From Acidobacteriaceae bacterium dw_441 (GTDB lineage: Bacteria; Acidobacteriota; Terriglobia; Terriglobales; Acidobacteriaceae), in the NCBI GenBank assembly GCA_018449715.1, contig JAAVVA010000003.1, positions 310,001 to 374,000 on the forward strand: a DNA stretch of 64,000 bases. Reading direction: 5' to 3'. Positions within the stretch are counted from its first letter, which is position 1. Each line of letters opens with the position of its first letter. The notes under the pieces are model-generated. The model was not told the origin of the DNA. It searched no databases and saw only the letters and a list, made by a program, of their open reading frames with translations. This document shows, in pieces, positions 1-9,044 of the stretch. A program made the translations under genes and the position numbers.

Positions 1-740
1 TTCACGCGCAGGGCCTCGGGGACGATGCGCGGATCGGTCGTCATGATGCCGTTGACGTCGGTCCAGATCTCGATGGCTCCCGCGTGCAGGCCACCGCCCA
101 CGAGGGCGGCGGTGTAGTCGCTGCCGCCGCGTCCGAGGGTGGTTGTGATGCCTTCGGCGGTCGAGCCGATGAAGCCGCCCATGACCGGGGTCTTGCCCGC
201 TTCGATGAGGGGAAGCACGAACTGTGTCAGTTTGGCCTCGATCGCAGCTTCCTGCGGGGCGGCCTTGCCGTAGTTCGCGTCCGTGATGATGCAGGTGCGG
301 GCGTCGACGTGGGTTCCGTTCAGGCCGTGCTGGTCGAAGGCGGCGGCGACCATGCGGCTCGAAAGCCGCTCGCCGAAGCTGACGACGAGATCGCTGGTGC
401 GGTCGGTCAGCTCGCCCACGGCGGAGATGCCGCGCAGCAGATCGTCGAGAGCGTCGAACTCCTGGTGAACCGCCGGGGTCAGGGCCGCGAGACGCTGCTC
501 GTCGAGTAATTCGGTAGCGGTGTCGATGTGACGGGTGCGCAGGCGGGAGCTGATGGCCAGCGCGCCGGACTTGTCACCACGACCCGCTGCCGCAGCAGCG
601 GCCAGAAGCTGGTCGGTGACCTTCGCCATCGCCGAGACGACCACGATGGTCTGGAGGCCCTTCTTGCGGCGTCCGCCGACGATTCCGGCGGTGCGTGTCA
701 TTGCCTTGGCGTCCTCAACCGAGGTTCCGCCGAACTTCAT
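1..740 (-). CDS. lysC: Aspartate kinase (aspartokinase), 3' part cut by the window edge
   Basis: Phosphorylates aspartate, the first step towards lysine, threonine and methionine. The reverse translation opens with the kinase motif MKFGGTSV, continues with a VVVSAM segment and an SFGERLSS segment, and later shows the GFIGSTAEGITTTLGRGGSD substrate/ATP site, all typical of the aspartokinase catalytic domain. The C-terminal ACT regulatory domains lie outside the window. ATG at 740 gives the family's usual start. A TTG at 770 that overlaps the asd stop would add ten residues and is also possible. It lies directly downstream of asd, so the two probably form one transcript. Confidence 0.93.
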   Translation of the reverse strand, partial: MKFGGTSVEDAKAMTRTAGIVGGRRKKGLQTIVVVSAMAKVTDQLLAAAAAAGRGDKSGALAISSRLRTRHIDTATELLDEQRLAALTPAVHQEFDALDDLLRGISAVGELTDRTSDLVVSFGERLSSRMVAAAFDQHGLNGTHVDARTCIITDANYGKAAPQEAAIEAKLTQFVLPLIEAGKTPVMGGFIGSTAEGITTTLGRGGSDYTAALVGGGLHAGAIEIWTDVNGIMTTDPRIVPEALRV

Positions 741-766
741 TACTACAAGCTGTTCCCGTGCTTCGC

Positions 767-1891
767 TCAAGCGGACACCGCCGAATTCTCTGCGGCTGCC
801 TGGTTCTGCGTTGCTCCGGTTGGTACTCCCAGCTTGTCGAGCTTGCCCATGCGCGCCAGAACCTCGGCGTTCAGCAGGGCCGCTCCGGCAGCGCCGCGAA
901 TGGTGTTGTGCGACAGCAGGACGAACTTCCAGTCCAGCAGCGAGCACTCACGCAGACGTCCCACGGTCGTGGCCATGCCGTTGCCGCGCATGCGGTCCAG
1001 GCGGGGCTGCGGGCGGTCGACCGAGCCGTCGAACTCAACCGGGGCATCGGGGGCCGTGGGCAGGCCCTCGCCGCGCAGGGGAGAGAACTCGCTCCATGCG
1101 GCGAGGATCTCCTCGCGGGTGGCCTTCTTGCGGAACTTGATGCTCACGCACTCGGTGTGGCCGTCTTCGACCGCCACGCGGTTGCAGTGCGCGCTCACCT
1201 TCGCGTCGAGCATGTTGACGTGGTCGACGTTGACGCGGCCCAGCAGCTTGCCGACCTCCTCCTGCATCTTCTCCTCTTCGTTCTTGATGAAGGGGACGAC
1301 GTTGCCGAGGATGTCGAGCGAAGGCACGCCGGGGTATCCGGCGCCGCTGACGGCCTGCATGGTGGTGACGAAGAGGCTCTCGATGCCGAAGCGCTCCTCG
1401 AGCGGCTTCAGCGCCAGAACGAGGCCGATGGCCGAACAGTTCGGGTTGGTGACGATGTAGCCGCCCGTCTCGCGACGCCACGACTGCGACTCGATCATCT
1501 GCAGGTGGTCGGCGTTGACCTCGGGGACGACCAGGGGCACGTCGGAGGTCATGCGGAAGGCGCTGGAGTTCGAGATGACCGCGCATCCGGCTGCGGCGAA
1601 CTTCGGCTCCAGCTCGCGCGCGATGTCCGTGTCCAGCGCGGCAAAGATGATCTTCGGCAGCTCGCCTTCGCACAGCTCGGGCACGTTGGGCTGCACCTTC
1701 ATCGCGGCGATGTGCGCCGGAATGGGGGTGTCGAGCTTCCACTTGACGGCGTCGCCGTACGTCTTGCCCGCGCTGCGGTCGCTTGCCGCCAGCCACGAGA
1801 TCTCAAACCAGGGGTGATTATGCAGAAGCTGAATAAAACGCTGACCGACCATGCCGGTCGCGCCAAGAATGCCAACCCGTCGCCGTTCCAT
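767..1891 (-). CDS. asd: Aspartate-semialdehyde dehydrogenase
   Basis: NADP-dependent reduction of aspartyl phosphate to the semialdehyde. The 374-residue protein begins with the Rossmann motif GILGATGMVGQ (about residues 7-17) and carries the catalytic cysteine in NPNCSAIG (C152). The length and the insert pattern match the archaeal/fungal-type ASADH rather than the enterobacterial type. The last codons come within 26 bp of the lysC ATG, so asd and lysC look like an aspartate-pathway operon with asd first. thrC lies 5 kb away on the other strand. Confidence 0.95.
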   Translation of the reverse strand: MERRRVGILGATGMVGQRFIQLLHNHPWFEISWLAASDRSAGKTYGDAVKWKLDTPIPAHIAAMKVQPNVPELCEGELPKIIFAALDTDIARELEPKFAAAGCAVISNSSAFRMTSDVPLVVPEVNADHLQMIESQSWRRETGGYIVTNPNCSAIGLVLALKPLEERFGIESLFVTTMQAVSGAGYPGVPSLDILGNVVPFIKNEEEKMQEEVGKLLGRVNVDHVNMLDAKVSAHCNRVAVEDGHTECVSIKFRKKATREEILAAWSEFSPLRGEGLPTAPDAPVEFDGSVDRPQPRLDRMRGNGMATTVGRLRECSLLDWKFVLLSHNTIRGAAGAALLNAEVLARMGKLDKLGVPTGATQNQAAAENSAVSA

Positions 1892-2013
1892 AGTCTTTTA
1901 AGAATAACGCGGTGTGTCACTCCCCGTCACGAAACGGGCCTCGAGGAGCGCATCCAGTGTCCCGGACGGAGGCTTTCGCGGGCCGGAATGCGTTTTCAAT
2001 GCATCTTTCACGG

Positions 2014-2340
2014 TCAATCATCCCATCGGCTTCGATAGGTGTGGCCTCCCCCGACCCAGACCAGCAGCGCGACGACCAGATGAATGACGAACCACAGGCT
2101 GGTGCCCTGATCGATGTAGATGAGGTAGAGCACCAGCGCCCTCGGCAGCAGGACCGCCGCCACGAGAGGAATCCAACCGGCAAGGTGGAAGGGGAGAAGA
2201 ACGCCCTGAAGCCAGGCCACGAGAAGAGAGACGCGCGGCAGAAAAAGCGAGAAAACCAGAAACCAGAAGGGAAGACGATGCGAAACCAGGAACAGGCCAA
2301 ACCCCGCCCTCTCCTGTCCCATGACAGATGACAACTCCAT
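2014..2340 (-). CDS. Small hydrophobic membrane protein, unknown function
   Basis: A 108-residue ORF with three or four hydrophobic stretches (roughly residues 18-36, 38-60 and 80-95) separated by few charged residues, ending in a polar HTYRSRWDD tail. The ATG at 2340 has an AGGGGG Shine-Dalgarno eight bases upstream, better than the GTG nine bases earlier. I do not recognise a family. Two other minus-frame ORFs cover the same stretch, but they are Arg/Ser-rich and look like shadows. It is probably an inner-membrane protein, and nothing in the context points to a role. Confidence 0.6.
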   Translation of the reverse strand: MELSSVMGQERAGFGLFLVSHRLPFWFLVFSLFLPRVSLLVAWLQGVLLPFHLAGWIPLVAAVLLPRALVLYLIYIDQGTSLWFVIHLVVALLVWVGGGHTYRSRWDD

Positions 2341-2463
2341 GCGCAGCACCCCCTACTGCAGCGAATAGGAAATTCGGCCCTCGTATTTTTCTTCGATGCA
2401 ATCTTTTGGGAATCGTCTGCCCCGTTTTTCGCGGGAAGTGTGACTTGGAAGACGCAGTTAAAT

Positions 2464-2503
2464 GCACTGTGGCCACGGAAGGGAGCTTCCGTGGCCACAG
2501 TGC
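2464..2503. terminator. Perfect 18-bp hairpin downstream of icd
   Basis: Inverted repeat with 18-bp perfect arms (2464-2481 and 2486-2503) and a GGAG loop, just past the icd stop at 2519. No clear T-run follows on either strand, so it may stop transcription weakly or protect the mRNA 3' end. Confidence 0.6.
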
Positions 2504-2518
2504 GTTAGTGTTTTGCCG

Positions 2519-3562
2519 TTAGCTTGCGGCGACGGGCGAGGCCAGAGCCTCGAGAACCGCGTCGGCGAAGTCGCTGGTTCCGCTCGAACCGCCCACGTCG
2601 CGGGTCAGCTTCTTGCCCTCGCGGTAGACCTGCTCGATGGCGGCCTGCACCTTGTTGGCCGTCTCGGTCTCGTTGAGGTGGTGCAGCATCAGCACGGCCG
2701 ACTGCAGCAGGGCGGTCGGGTTGGCCTTGTTCTGCCCGGCGATGTCCGGGGCCGAACCGTGGACCGCCTCGAAGATCGCGCACTCGACGCCGAGGTTCGC
2801 TCCGGGGACCAGACCGAGGCCGCCGACGAAGGCGCTGCACAGGTCGCTCAGGATGTCGCCGTACAGGTTCTCGGTCAGGATGATGTCGTACTGGTAGGGG
2901 TTCAGCACCAGTTGCATGCAGGTGTTGTCGACGATGTGCTCTTTGTACTCGATCTCGGGGAAGCTCTCGGCGACCTTGCGGCAGCAGCGCAGGAAGAGGC
3001 CGTCGGTGAGCTTCATGATGTTCGCCTTGTGGATGGCGTGGATCTTCTTGCGGCCATGCTTGCGGGCGTACTCGAAGGCCGACAGGGCGATGCGGGTCGA
3101 GCCCTTCTCGGTGATGATCTTCAGCGACTCGGCCACGCCGGGGACGATCTCGTGCTCAAGACCGGCGTACAGATCTTCCGTGTTCTCGCGGAAGATGATC
3201 AGGTCGATGTTGGGGTACTTGGTCTCGAGGCCGGGGAGGCTCTTGACCGGGCGGAAGTTCGCGTACAGGTCGAACTTCTTGCGCAGCGTTACGTTGATCG
3301 AGGCGAAGCCTCCGCCCACGGGCGTCGTCACGGGTCCCTTCAGGGCGACCTTGTTCTGCTGGACCGACTCGTAAAGCTCCTTCGGGATGTACTCTCCGGT
3401 CTTCTCGAAGGCATCGGCTCCCGCCGCGTAGGTGTGCCACTCGAAACCCACGCCCGAGGCCGCACCCGCAGCCTCCACGATCTTTACGACCGCGGCTGAA
3501 ACCTCCGGGCCAATGCCGTCGCCCGGAATCAAAGTAACCTTGTGCGTTCTCTCGACTGCCAT
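2519..3562 (-). CDS. icd: NAD(P)-dependent isocitrate dehydrogenase (isocitrate/isopropylmalate dehydrogenase family)
   Basis: Oxidative decarboxylation of isocitrate to 2-oxoglutarate in the TCA cycle. The 347 residues follow the IDH3-like pattern: GDGIGPE near the N-terminus, GPVTTPVGGGFASINVTLRK (substrate loop with Ser/Asn/Arg), FRENTEDLYAG, KANIMKLTDGLF, NLYGDILSDL and FEAVHGSAPDIAG. The ENTEDLYAG and HKANIM segments and the serine before the NxxLRK motif fit isocitrate better than 3-isopropylmalate dehydrogenase, and no leuA/C/D genes are nearby. ATG at 3562 has GGAAGAAG upstream. It lies 46 bp after nrdR on the same strand. A homoisocitrate or isopropylmalate specificity is not excluded by sequence alone. 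Confidence 0.85.
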   Translation of the reverse strand: MAVERTHKVTLIPGDGIGPEVSAAVVKIVEAAGAASGVGFEWHTYAAGADAFEKTGEYIPKELYESVQQNKVALKGPVTTPVGGGFASINVTLRKKFDLYANFRPVKSLPGLETKYPNIDLIIFRENTEDLYAGLEHEIVPGVAESLKIITEKGSTRIALSAFEYARKHGRKKIHAIHKANIMKLTDGLFLRCCRKVAESFPEIEYKEHIVDNTCMQLVLNPYQYDIILTENLYGDILSDLCSAFVGGLGLVPGANLGVECAIFEAVHGSAPDIAGQNKANPTALLQSAVLMLHHLNETETANKVQAAIEQVYREGKKLTRDVGGSSGTSDFADAVLEALASPVAAS

Positions 3563-3608
3563 CTTCTTCCGCTCCCTTGTGTTCGTGTTCCTTGAACGTT
3601 TGAGGTTG

Positions 3609-4085
3609 TTATTTCTTCTTCAGGTCTTTCCCGTTGCCGCTTAGAAGCTGCTCCAGCTCCTGCTTGAACTCGCTTACATCCTTGAAGTCCCGGTAGACGC
3701 TGGCGAACCGGATGTACGCCACCGTATCGATCTCCTTCAGCCGCGCCATGATCAGCTCGCCCACCTCGGAGGTTGAGCGTTCCCGCTCGGGCGAGTCCAC
3801 CACGTAGGCCTCGGTCTCATCGACGATCTGTTCGAGCTTTCCTGCGGAGACAGGGCGTTTTTCGCAGGCGTGCAGCAGCCCGCTGAGGATCTTCTGCCGG
3901 TCGAACTTCTCCCGGCGACCATCCTTCTTCACCACCATGTAGGGGATCTCGTCGATGCGCTCGTAGGTCGTGAACCGCTTGTTGCAGCCCTCGCACTCGC
4001 GCCTGCGGCGGATGGAGTCCGCCTCCTTGCTCTCACGCGAATCGACCACTCGATCCTGGGTAAAACCACAGTAGGGACACTTCAT
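3609..4085 (-). CDS. nrdR: Transcriptional repressor NrdR
   Basis: Nucleotide-sensing repressor of ribonucleotide reductase genes. The protein has 158 residues, the usual size. It begins with the zinc ribbon MKCPYCG followed by CEGCNKRFTTYER, then an ATP-cone domain with VVKKDGRREKFDRQKI. The ending is a charged tail, EQLLSGNGKDLKKK. It is the first gene of a likely nrdR-icd pair. No NrdR boxes or nrd genes are seen in the window. Confidence 0.97.
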   Translation of the reverse strand: MKCPYCGFTQDRVVDSRESKEADSIRRRRECEGCNKRFTTYERIDEIPYMVVKKDGRREKFDRQKILSGLLHACEKRPVSAGKLEQIVDETEAYVVDSPERERSTSEVGELIMARLKEIDTVAYIRFASVYRDFKDVSEFKQELEQLLSGNGKDLKKK

Positions 4086-4151
4086 TGGAATTGACTTCGA
4101 TTCTAGCAGCGGGCATACAGCGTCGGCTGCGGGTCTGCCGGTAATCGCGCT

Positions 4152-5201
4152 TTACTCCTGCGGGGTAACGACTTCTTTTCCGGCCTCTTCGCTTTCAACG
4201 GCTACGCTCCGCAGGCTGACGTGCTCAAGCTGTGCGCACAGAAGCCCCGTCGGAATAATGCAGATCGAGGTCACCACCAGCAGCAGAGCGCCACAGGCTG
4301 TTGATGCTTCGAGAGGAGCTCCATAAAAGGTGTGCATGGCAGTTGCGGTCACGGCGATCTGGGTGAACCAGCCGACGATGGGAAGCTGCAACAGGCTGCC
4401 CCCGATGCTCGCCGCCATCAGCAGCATCGCGCGCGAGAAGGAAAGCTCGCCCAGCTCCGGCGTCTGGACGAAGGCGTGCGCCGTCTGCACGTAGGCCGAG
4501 GCGATCATCAGCCACATCGTCAGCGAGATGGCCGCGACCAGCACGAACTCGCGCCAGCTTTTGAGGGCGTTCAGACCGTCGCGGAAGCCGAGGATCTTTT
4601 CTGAGATGCTCTCAGCCACGGGCTGCGAGAGAGGCTTGAGCACGGTGCGGGCGAAGGTAGCGACCGCTCCTCCGGCTATGCGGATCGCGCCTGCGAAGAG
4701 AGCGGCGGCCAGCGTCATGGCGAGGCTTCCGAGGCCTGCTCGGAGGAAGATCTGCTGGTGCGGCATGTCCTTCGGCATGAAGGCCAGAGCGGTCGAAAAA
4801 ATCAGCGCGGCGGAGCCGAGGTCGAACATGCGCTCGAGCGTGTAGACCGCGACCTGCGAGCTGAGAGGAAGCTCGATCTTGCGGGCGACGAGATAGGGCC
4901 GCGTGAGGTCGGCCAGCCTGCCGAAGAGCGCGACCGCGGTGAAGCCGATGAACTGCGGCCCCACGAGCGAAACTGCGCTGACCTGCTTGGTGGGCTTCAC
5001 CATCACGCTCCAGCGGATGGCACGCAGCCAGTAGGTGGCGTAGATCAGGGCGATTCCCGCGAAGATGTGGGCGAGCTGGATCTGGTGGAACTGCTGCTTG
5101 AAGGTTCCCCAGTCAAAGTGAATCCTGTCGCGATAGACCGCAACGACGACCGCAAGGACCGCGACCAGGACAACCCACAGCACTCCACTTCGCTTCTTCA
5201 T
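4152..5201 (-). CDS. Flippase-like integral membrane protein (YbhN/UPF0104, lysylphosphatidylglycerol synthase TM family)
   Basis: A 349-residue polytopic membrane protein. It starts with a signal-anchor helix after KKRSG and has about eight hydrophobic segments. Family markers are ATYWLRAIRWSVMVKP (residues about 60-75), a FGRLADLTRPYLVARK stretch and VYTLERMFDLGSAA. This family lacks the MprF synthase domain and is usually annotated as a flippase-like protein of unknown substrate. It has an acidic C-terminal tail. The downstream gene on the same strand is NrdR, 66 bp away. The upstream lytic transglycosylase is 38 bp away, so it may share that gene's transcript. Confidence 0.85.
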   Translation of the reverse strand: MKKRSGVLWVVLVAVLAVVVAVYRDRIHFDWGTFKQQFHQIQLAHIFAGIALIYATYWLRAIRWSVMVKPTKQVSAVSLVGPQFIGFTAVALFGRLADLTRPYLVARKIELPLSSQVAVYTLERMFDLGSAALIFSTALAFMPKDMPHQQIFLRAGLGSLAMTLAAALFAGAIRIAGGAVATFARTVLKPLSQPVAESISEKILGFRDGLNALKSWREFVLVAAISLTMWLMIASAYVQTAHAFVQTPELGELSFSRAMLLMAASIGGSLLQLPIVGWFTQIAVTATAMHTFYGAPLEASTACGALLLVVTSICIIPTGLLCAQLEHVSLRSVAVESEEAGKEVVTPQE

Positions 5202-5239
5202 TAAAAGACCGACTGCCTCGCTTGAACTTTGAATGATTG

Positions 5240-5986
5240 TTACTTTGCCTGCGCGACCTGCTGGCCGGTGGCGGCCATCTTCTTGCGCCGGTTGAACTCG
5301 CGGATCACCCGCGCCACGTACGCCCGCGTCTCCCGGTAGGGAGGGATGCCGTGGTAGCGGTCCACCGCCTCCGGACCGGCGTTGTAGGCGGCCAGCGCGA
5401 GGGCCACGTTGTCGTGATAACGGAGGAGCAGGCGGTCGAGATAGGCCGTTCCCCCGGCGATGTTTTCTTCGGGGCGGAAGGCGTCGTGGACGCCCATCTC
5501 CGCTGCGGTCTTCGGCATCAGCTGCATCAGCCCCTGCGCTCCGACGTGCGAGACGGCTCGCACATGACCGCCGCTTTCGGCCTTCACGACGCTTGCCAGA
5601 AGGTCGGCGTCGATGTTGTGCTTATCGCCCGCGTGCGTCAGCATCGTCTGCATCTCTTCGCGGGTCGGCTCCGTCGCGGGGGTCTGTTTCACAGGAATGT
5701 TGAGAGGTGCAGTCTCCGCCGGGGGATCGGGGATCGTCTCCACCCGCACGATGGCATCTGAAGCCACATCAAGATAGTTCGCCGCCGCCTCGCCGCTGGT
5801 TACGGTTGTGTTTCCGGATGAGAGATAAAGCCGGATGTGATCACCAGACCTCTCCTGCCGGGCGCAATCCAGCTCGAAGCCGTTCTTCAGGGTCACGTGC
5901 TCGGCCCCTCGCGCCACAGGGCACGCCGCCAGCACGAGGAGGGCACACGCCCGCCAATCTAAATGGAACGGTATCTTCACTCCCAA
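5240..5986 (-). CDS. Lytic transglycosylase (SLT domain), secreted
   Basis: Peptidoglycan-cleaving enzyme of the periplasm. The 248-residue precursor has a signal peptide (hydrophobic residues about 10-27, ending near ARGAE). A short N-terminal domain follows that converts NGFELDC-type sequence into a beta-rich part. The SLT domain covers about residues 115-240, with the catalytic glutamate in SVVKAESGG, then GLMQLMPKTA, ENI.GGTAYLDRLL and LALAAYNAGPEAVDRY. These are the classical Slt70/MltC motifs. The end is a basic tail. It lies upstream of the flippase-like gene. Confidence 0.93.
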   Translation of the reverse strand: MGVKIPFHLDWRACALLVLAACPVARGAEHVTLKNGFELDCARQERSGDHIRLYLSSGNTTVTSGEAAANYLDVASDAIVRVETIPDPPAETAPLNIPVKQTPATEPTREEMQTMLTHAGDKHNIDADLLASVVKAESGGHVRAVSHVGAQGLMQLMPKTAAEMGVHDAFRPEENIAGGTAYLDRLLLRYHDNVALALAAYNAGPEAVDRYHGIPPYRETRAYVARVIREFNRRKKMAATGQQVAQAK

Positions 5987-6046
5987 AAGCCTACCATCGT
6001 CAGGTTTCGGTTCTCAGACTGCTTTTTTGCCGTTTTGAGACATGGT

Positions 6047-7036
6047 TCAGGCATTTACTGTCGCGTTTTCGTGCAGAGCCTGGCCCCACTCCCCTGCGAG
6101 GGCGAGTTCCACCGCCAGCGCAACCCCGTCCTCGGCATGATGCCCTCCGATGGCCCATCCCCGCGCAAGCCCTTCTTTCTTCAGGTCTTCGGGAGCGTTG
6201 GACATCAGCACGGAGCTTCCCGCCGCCTCCAGCATGGAGACGTCGTTCCAGTTGTCCCCGATGGCCAGAATCTCCTCGACGGCAATGCCGCGCGACTCAG
6301 CCAGGTTCAGCAGCGCGTTCCCCTTGCTGCATCCCGCGGGCAGCACATCGACGATACTGAGGTCGCGCGCCGGGTACTCGGTGCGGTGCAGCGCGGCTTC
6401 GGCGGTCAAAGGAGCCTTCTCCTCGGGGAGAACCCCGCCCTTCGAGAGAGGCTCAAGGCCTACCCCGATCACCCTGGGATCGGTCAGCAGCCGCGCCTCG
6501 GCCTCGCGCATCCGGTCGACCGTGCCGCAGAGCATCATCTGGATCAGACCCTCGCGCCCCAGCGCTTGCTCCATCGGAATGACGCGCTCGATGTAAGGCT
6601 GGTTGGCTTCCATCCAGCGCCCGATGCTCGCGGTCAGATCGTCCATCTCCTCGACGACCAGGGCGCCGCGCACGTCGTCGCCTCCCGGCTGCACGCGGTC
6701 GAAGGTAATCAGCAGCGAGCGACGGAACTCGTCCATGTGGCCGCACAGCCACTCGGCGGTGGAGCGCTCCAGCAGGGTGCGTTTGAGCAGTCGGGCTCCC
6801 ATCGTCCTGATGACGGCGCCGTTGGAGCTGATGAGCGCGTTTTCTTCGCGCAGGCCAAGACCGCGAAGCTGCCGCATGGCATAGCTGTGCCTGCGCCCGG
6901 TCGCAACGACGACCTCTGCCCCGGCCTGCTCGGCGGCCTTCAGCGCGGCCAGGTTTCGAGCGCTCACCTGCCCGTCCGCGCCAAGGAGAGTCCCATCCAT
7001 ATCCACTGCGACCATGCGCATCTGTCTGCTGCTCAT
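6047..7036 (-). CDS. HAD-superfamily hydrolase, Cof/YidA type phosphatase
   Basis: Probable sugar-phosphate or cofactor phosphatase of the cytoplasm. In its 329 residues the HAD motif I is VDMDGTLLG (nucleophile Asp near residue 12), motif II is ATGRRH, and motif IV is GDNWNDVSMLEAAG. These, with a large C2b cap between them, define the Cof-type group. Substrate cannot be told from sequence. It is divergent from thrC with only 68 bp between the starts, so the promoters must overlap. ATG at 7036 is used; a second Met, MRMVAVDMDG, lies five codons in. Confidence 0.9.
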   Translation of the reverse strand: MSSRQMRMVAVDMDGTLLGADGQVSARNLAALKAAEQAGAEVVVATGRRHSYAMRQLRGLGLREENALISSNGAVIRTMGARLLKRTLLERSTAEWLCGHMDEFRRSLLITFDRVQPGGDDVRGALVVEEMDDLTASIGRWMEANQPYIERVIPMEQALGREGLIQMMLCGTVDRMREAEARLLTDPRVIGVGLEPLSKGGVLPEEKAPLTAEAALHRTEYPARDLSIVDVLPAGCSKGNALLNLAESRGIAVEEILAIGDNWNDVSMLEAAGSSVLMSNAPEDLKKEGLARGWAIGGHHAEDGVALAVELALAGEWGQALHENATVNA

Positions 7037-7104
7037 GGCTTCATTCTCTCACTTTGCCCGGAAGCCCCCTGCAATCTGTCGCATCATCGCGTAGCATCGA
7101 AGTC

Positions 7105-8361
7105 ATGCCACAGATAGCCTTCCTTGAGTGCTCCCGCTGCCATCACCATGTCTCAGCCGATACTCCCCAGACCCTCTGCCCGGTCTGTGCGGGCTCTCTT
7201 TATGTTCGGTATGACATGGATGCGCTCAAGCGCTCGGCCCGCCGCGATGACATCGCCGCGAAGGTTGCCTCCAGCCCCGCGTCGCTCGGCATGTGGCGTT
7301 ATTCCTCCGTTCTGCCGGACGTCACCCCCGTCACGCTGGGCGAAGGCTGGACCCCGATGCTGCGTAGCAAGCGTTATCCCGGCCTCTACATCAAGGAGGA
7401 GGGAGCGAACCCGACCGGAACCTTCAAGGCTCGCGGTCTTGGGCTGGCTGTGACGATGGCGAAGCACTACGGGCTTGAGCATCTCGCCGTGCCCTCGGCC
7501 GGCAACGCCGCCGGAGCGCTGGCCGCCTATGCAGCCGCCGCCGGAATCGCCGCGCACATCTTCATGCCGCAGGACGTTCCCTTCGCCAACTACGTTGAGG
7601 GCATCGTCTATGGAGCCGACGTCAACATGATCGACGGCCTCATCTCGGACTGCGCCCGCATCGTCGGCGAGAGGATCAAGTCGCAGAAGGACGCCAACAC
7701 CCCTGCGAACGAGACATGGTTCGATATCTCGACCCTGAAGGAGCCCTTCCGCGTGGAGGGCAAGAAGACGATGGGCTACGAGCTGGTCGAACAGCTCGGC
7801 TGGACCTATCCCGATGCCGTCTTCTATCCCACGGGTGGAGGCGTCGGCCTGATCGGAATGTGGAAGGCCTTCGAGGAGATGGAAGCCCTTGGCTGGGTGA
7901 GCGGAAAGCGTCCGAAGATGTACGCCCTTCAGGCCTCCGGCTGCGCTCCCGTGGCCCGCGCCTTCGACGAGCACAAGCCCGCCAGCGAGTTTTTCCAGAA
8001 CGCCCAGACCTTCGCTGCTGGCCTTCGTGTTCCGAAACCTTACGGGGACTACATTATCCTCGACATCCTCGAGCAATCCGGAGGCAAGGCTATCGCCTCG
8101 CCCGACGACGCCATCCTCGCCAGCATTCTGGACTTCGCGCGCCATGAGGGAATCTTCCTCTCGCCCGAGGGGGCGGCGGCTACCGCTGCCTACGACCAGC
8201 TGCTTGCGAGCGGCGAGCTGAAGCCCACCGACAAGGTTGTCCTGTTCAACACCGGCGCGGGTCTGAAGTACACAGACATGACCGCCGAGGCCATGCACCT
8301 GAAGCGCCCCGGTACGCTGCCCACCAGCCTTCCGGTCGGCGGCATCATCACGCCGCAGTAG
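7105..8361 (+). CDS. thrC: Threonine synthase
   Basis: PLP enzyme converting O-phosphohomoserine to threonine. The 418-residue protein has an N-terminal rubredoxin-like Cys-rich piece (CSRCHHHV and CPVCAGSL), seen in the threonine synthases of the ThrC class that resemble tryptophan synthase beta. The PLP lysine is in NPTGTFKARG (about residue 108), followed by PSAGNAAGALAAYAA and PTGGGVGLIGMW. The start is ATG at 7105, preceded by no clear Shine-Dalgarno, because upstream in-frame sequence is not protein-like. A strong terminator follows. Confidence 0.95.
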   Translation: MPQIAFLECSRCHHHVSADTPQTLCPVCAGSLYVRYDMDALKRSARRDDIAAKVASSPASLGMWRYSSVLPDVTPVTLGEGWTPMLRSKRYPGLYIKEEGANPTGTFKARGLGLAVTMAKHYGLEHLAVPSAGNAAGALAAYAAAAGIAAHIFMPQDVPFANYVEGIVYGADVNMIDGLISDCARIVGERIKSQKDANTPANETWFDISTLKEPFRVEGKKTMGYELVEQLGWTYPDAVFYPTGGGVGLIGMWKAFEEMEALGWVSGKRPKMYALQASGCAPVARAFDEHKPASEFFQNAQTFAAGLRVPKPYGDYIILDILEQSGGKAIASPDDAILASILDFARHEGIFLSPEGAAATAAYDQLLASGELKPTDKVVLFNTGAGLKYTDMTAEAMHLKRPGTLPTSLPVGGIITPQ

Positions 8362-8379
8362 GCTGGCCGCAGTGGTGCA

Positions 8380-8418
8380 AAAAGTCCCTTTCCCGCATGC
8401 AGCGGGGAAGGGACTTTT
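8380..8418 (+). terminator. Intrinsic terminator of thrC
   Basis: Near-perfect 17-bp stem (8380-8396 with 8402-8418, one G-T pair) with a short loop, ending in a TTTT run. It lies 18 bp after the thrC stop. Confidence 0.85.
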
Positions 8419-8505
8419 GCTTTGCAGCATGTACTGTTTGTCGAAGAGCTCGTCGCCGGGCTTTCAACAGGAAAGCTTCGACGGCAACGAAGAAAAGCCC
8501 CGGCG

Positions 8506-8955
8506 TTATACGCCGAGGCTCGTTGTCTTGCAGGTGCTTGTTGTTTCGCAGCTATGACATTGTCGGCAGAAGCTGCGATTCAGCAGGTGTGCCGCGACCA
8601 GCATTGCCGAGCCGGAGACGCTGAGGGCGATCTCTTTCGCTTCGTTCATCGTCTCGCCCGACCAGGCGACCACGAGGATCAGTGAGATTCCTGCTCCGAT
8701 CAGCGCAAGCAATGAACGGCGGCGGTGCAGGCGATAGCCGGGGATAAAGGCCACGGCTCCCATCAGGACAATTCCGATGGCAAGCATGCGATGGACCCAC
8801 GTATCGCCGGGGAGATACGGGACGATGCCGGGGAAGAAGCTGATGGCAACCGGCGTCAGCAGGCAGTGAATCAGGCAGAGGCCCGAAGCCGTTGCGCCTG
8901 CGACATCGGCGTGAGAGTGCAGACGCGTCTGCGTCGTAGAGATTACGGTACTCAT
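8506..8955 (-). CDS. MerC-domain membrane protein
   Basis: A 149-residue inner-membrane protein with four hydrophobic segments (about residues 18-38, 46-65, 72-88 and 95-115). A first-helix cysteine motif, SGLCLIHCLLTP, matches the MerC mercury/metal transporter family. It ends in a cysteine-rich tail (CRQCHSC, then STCKTTS) that could bind soft metals. MerC-type proteins move Hg(II) in mer operons, but many without a mer operon sit next to metal receptors, and here there is no merA or merR. Start ATG at 8955 is chosen over the longer frame because MSTVISTTQ begins a normal cytoplasmic N-terminus. Confidence 0.8.
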   Translation of the reverse strand: MSTVISTTQTRLHSHADVAGATASGLCLIHCLLTPVAISFFPGIVPYLPGDTWVHRMLAIGIVLMGAVAFIPGYRLHRRRSLLALIGAGISLILVVAWSGETMNEAKEIALSVSGSAMLVAAHLLNRSFCRQCHSCETTSTCKTTSLGV

Positions 8956-8997
8956 TGGTTCTTCGATTCCTTTGTGTGCAGGCCACAGCCGCAACGT

Positions 8998-9036
8998 GAA
9001 AAAAGAGCGCGGAGAGCAAAGCTCCCCGCGCTCTTT
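8998..9036 (-). terminator. Intrinsic terminator of the TonB-receptor gene
   Basis: 16-bp stem (9002-9017 with 9021-9036, one mismatch) followed on the minus strand by six T's. It sits between the receptor stop (9045) and the MerC-like start (8955), so the MerC-like gene needs read-through or its own promoter. Confidence 0.8.
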
Positions 9037-9044
9037 ACGTTGGG

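Noticed and set aside
2018..2476. Two long minus-strand frames overlapping the small membrane protein
   Set aside because: Arg/Ser/Pro-rich composition with no hydrophobic pattern. The 2014-2340 frame has a good ribosome site and membrane helices instead.
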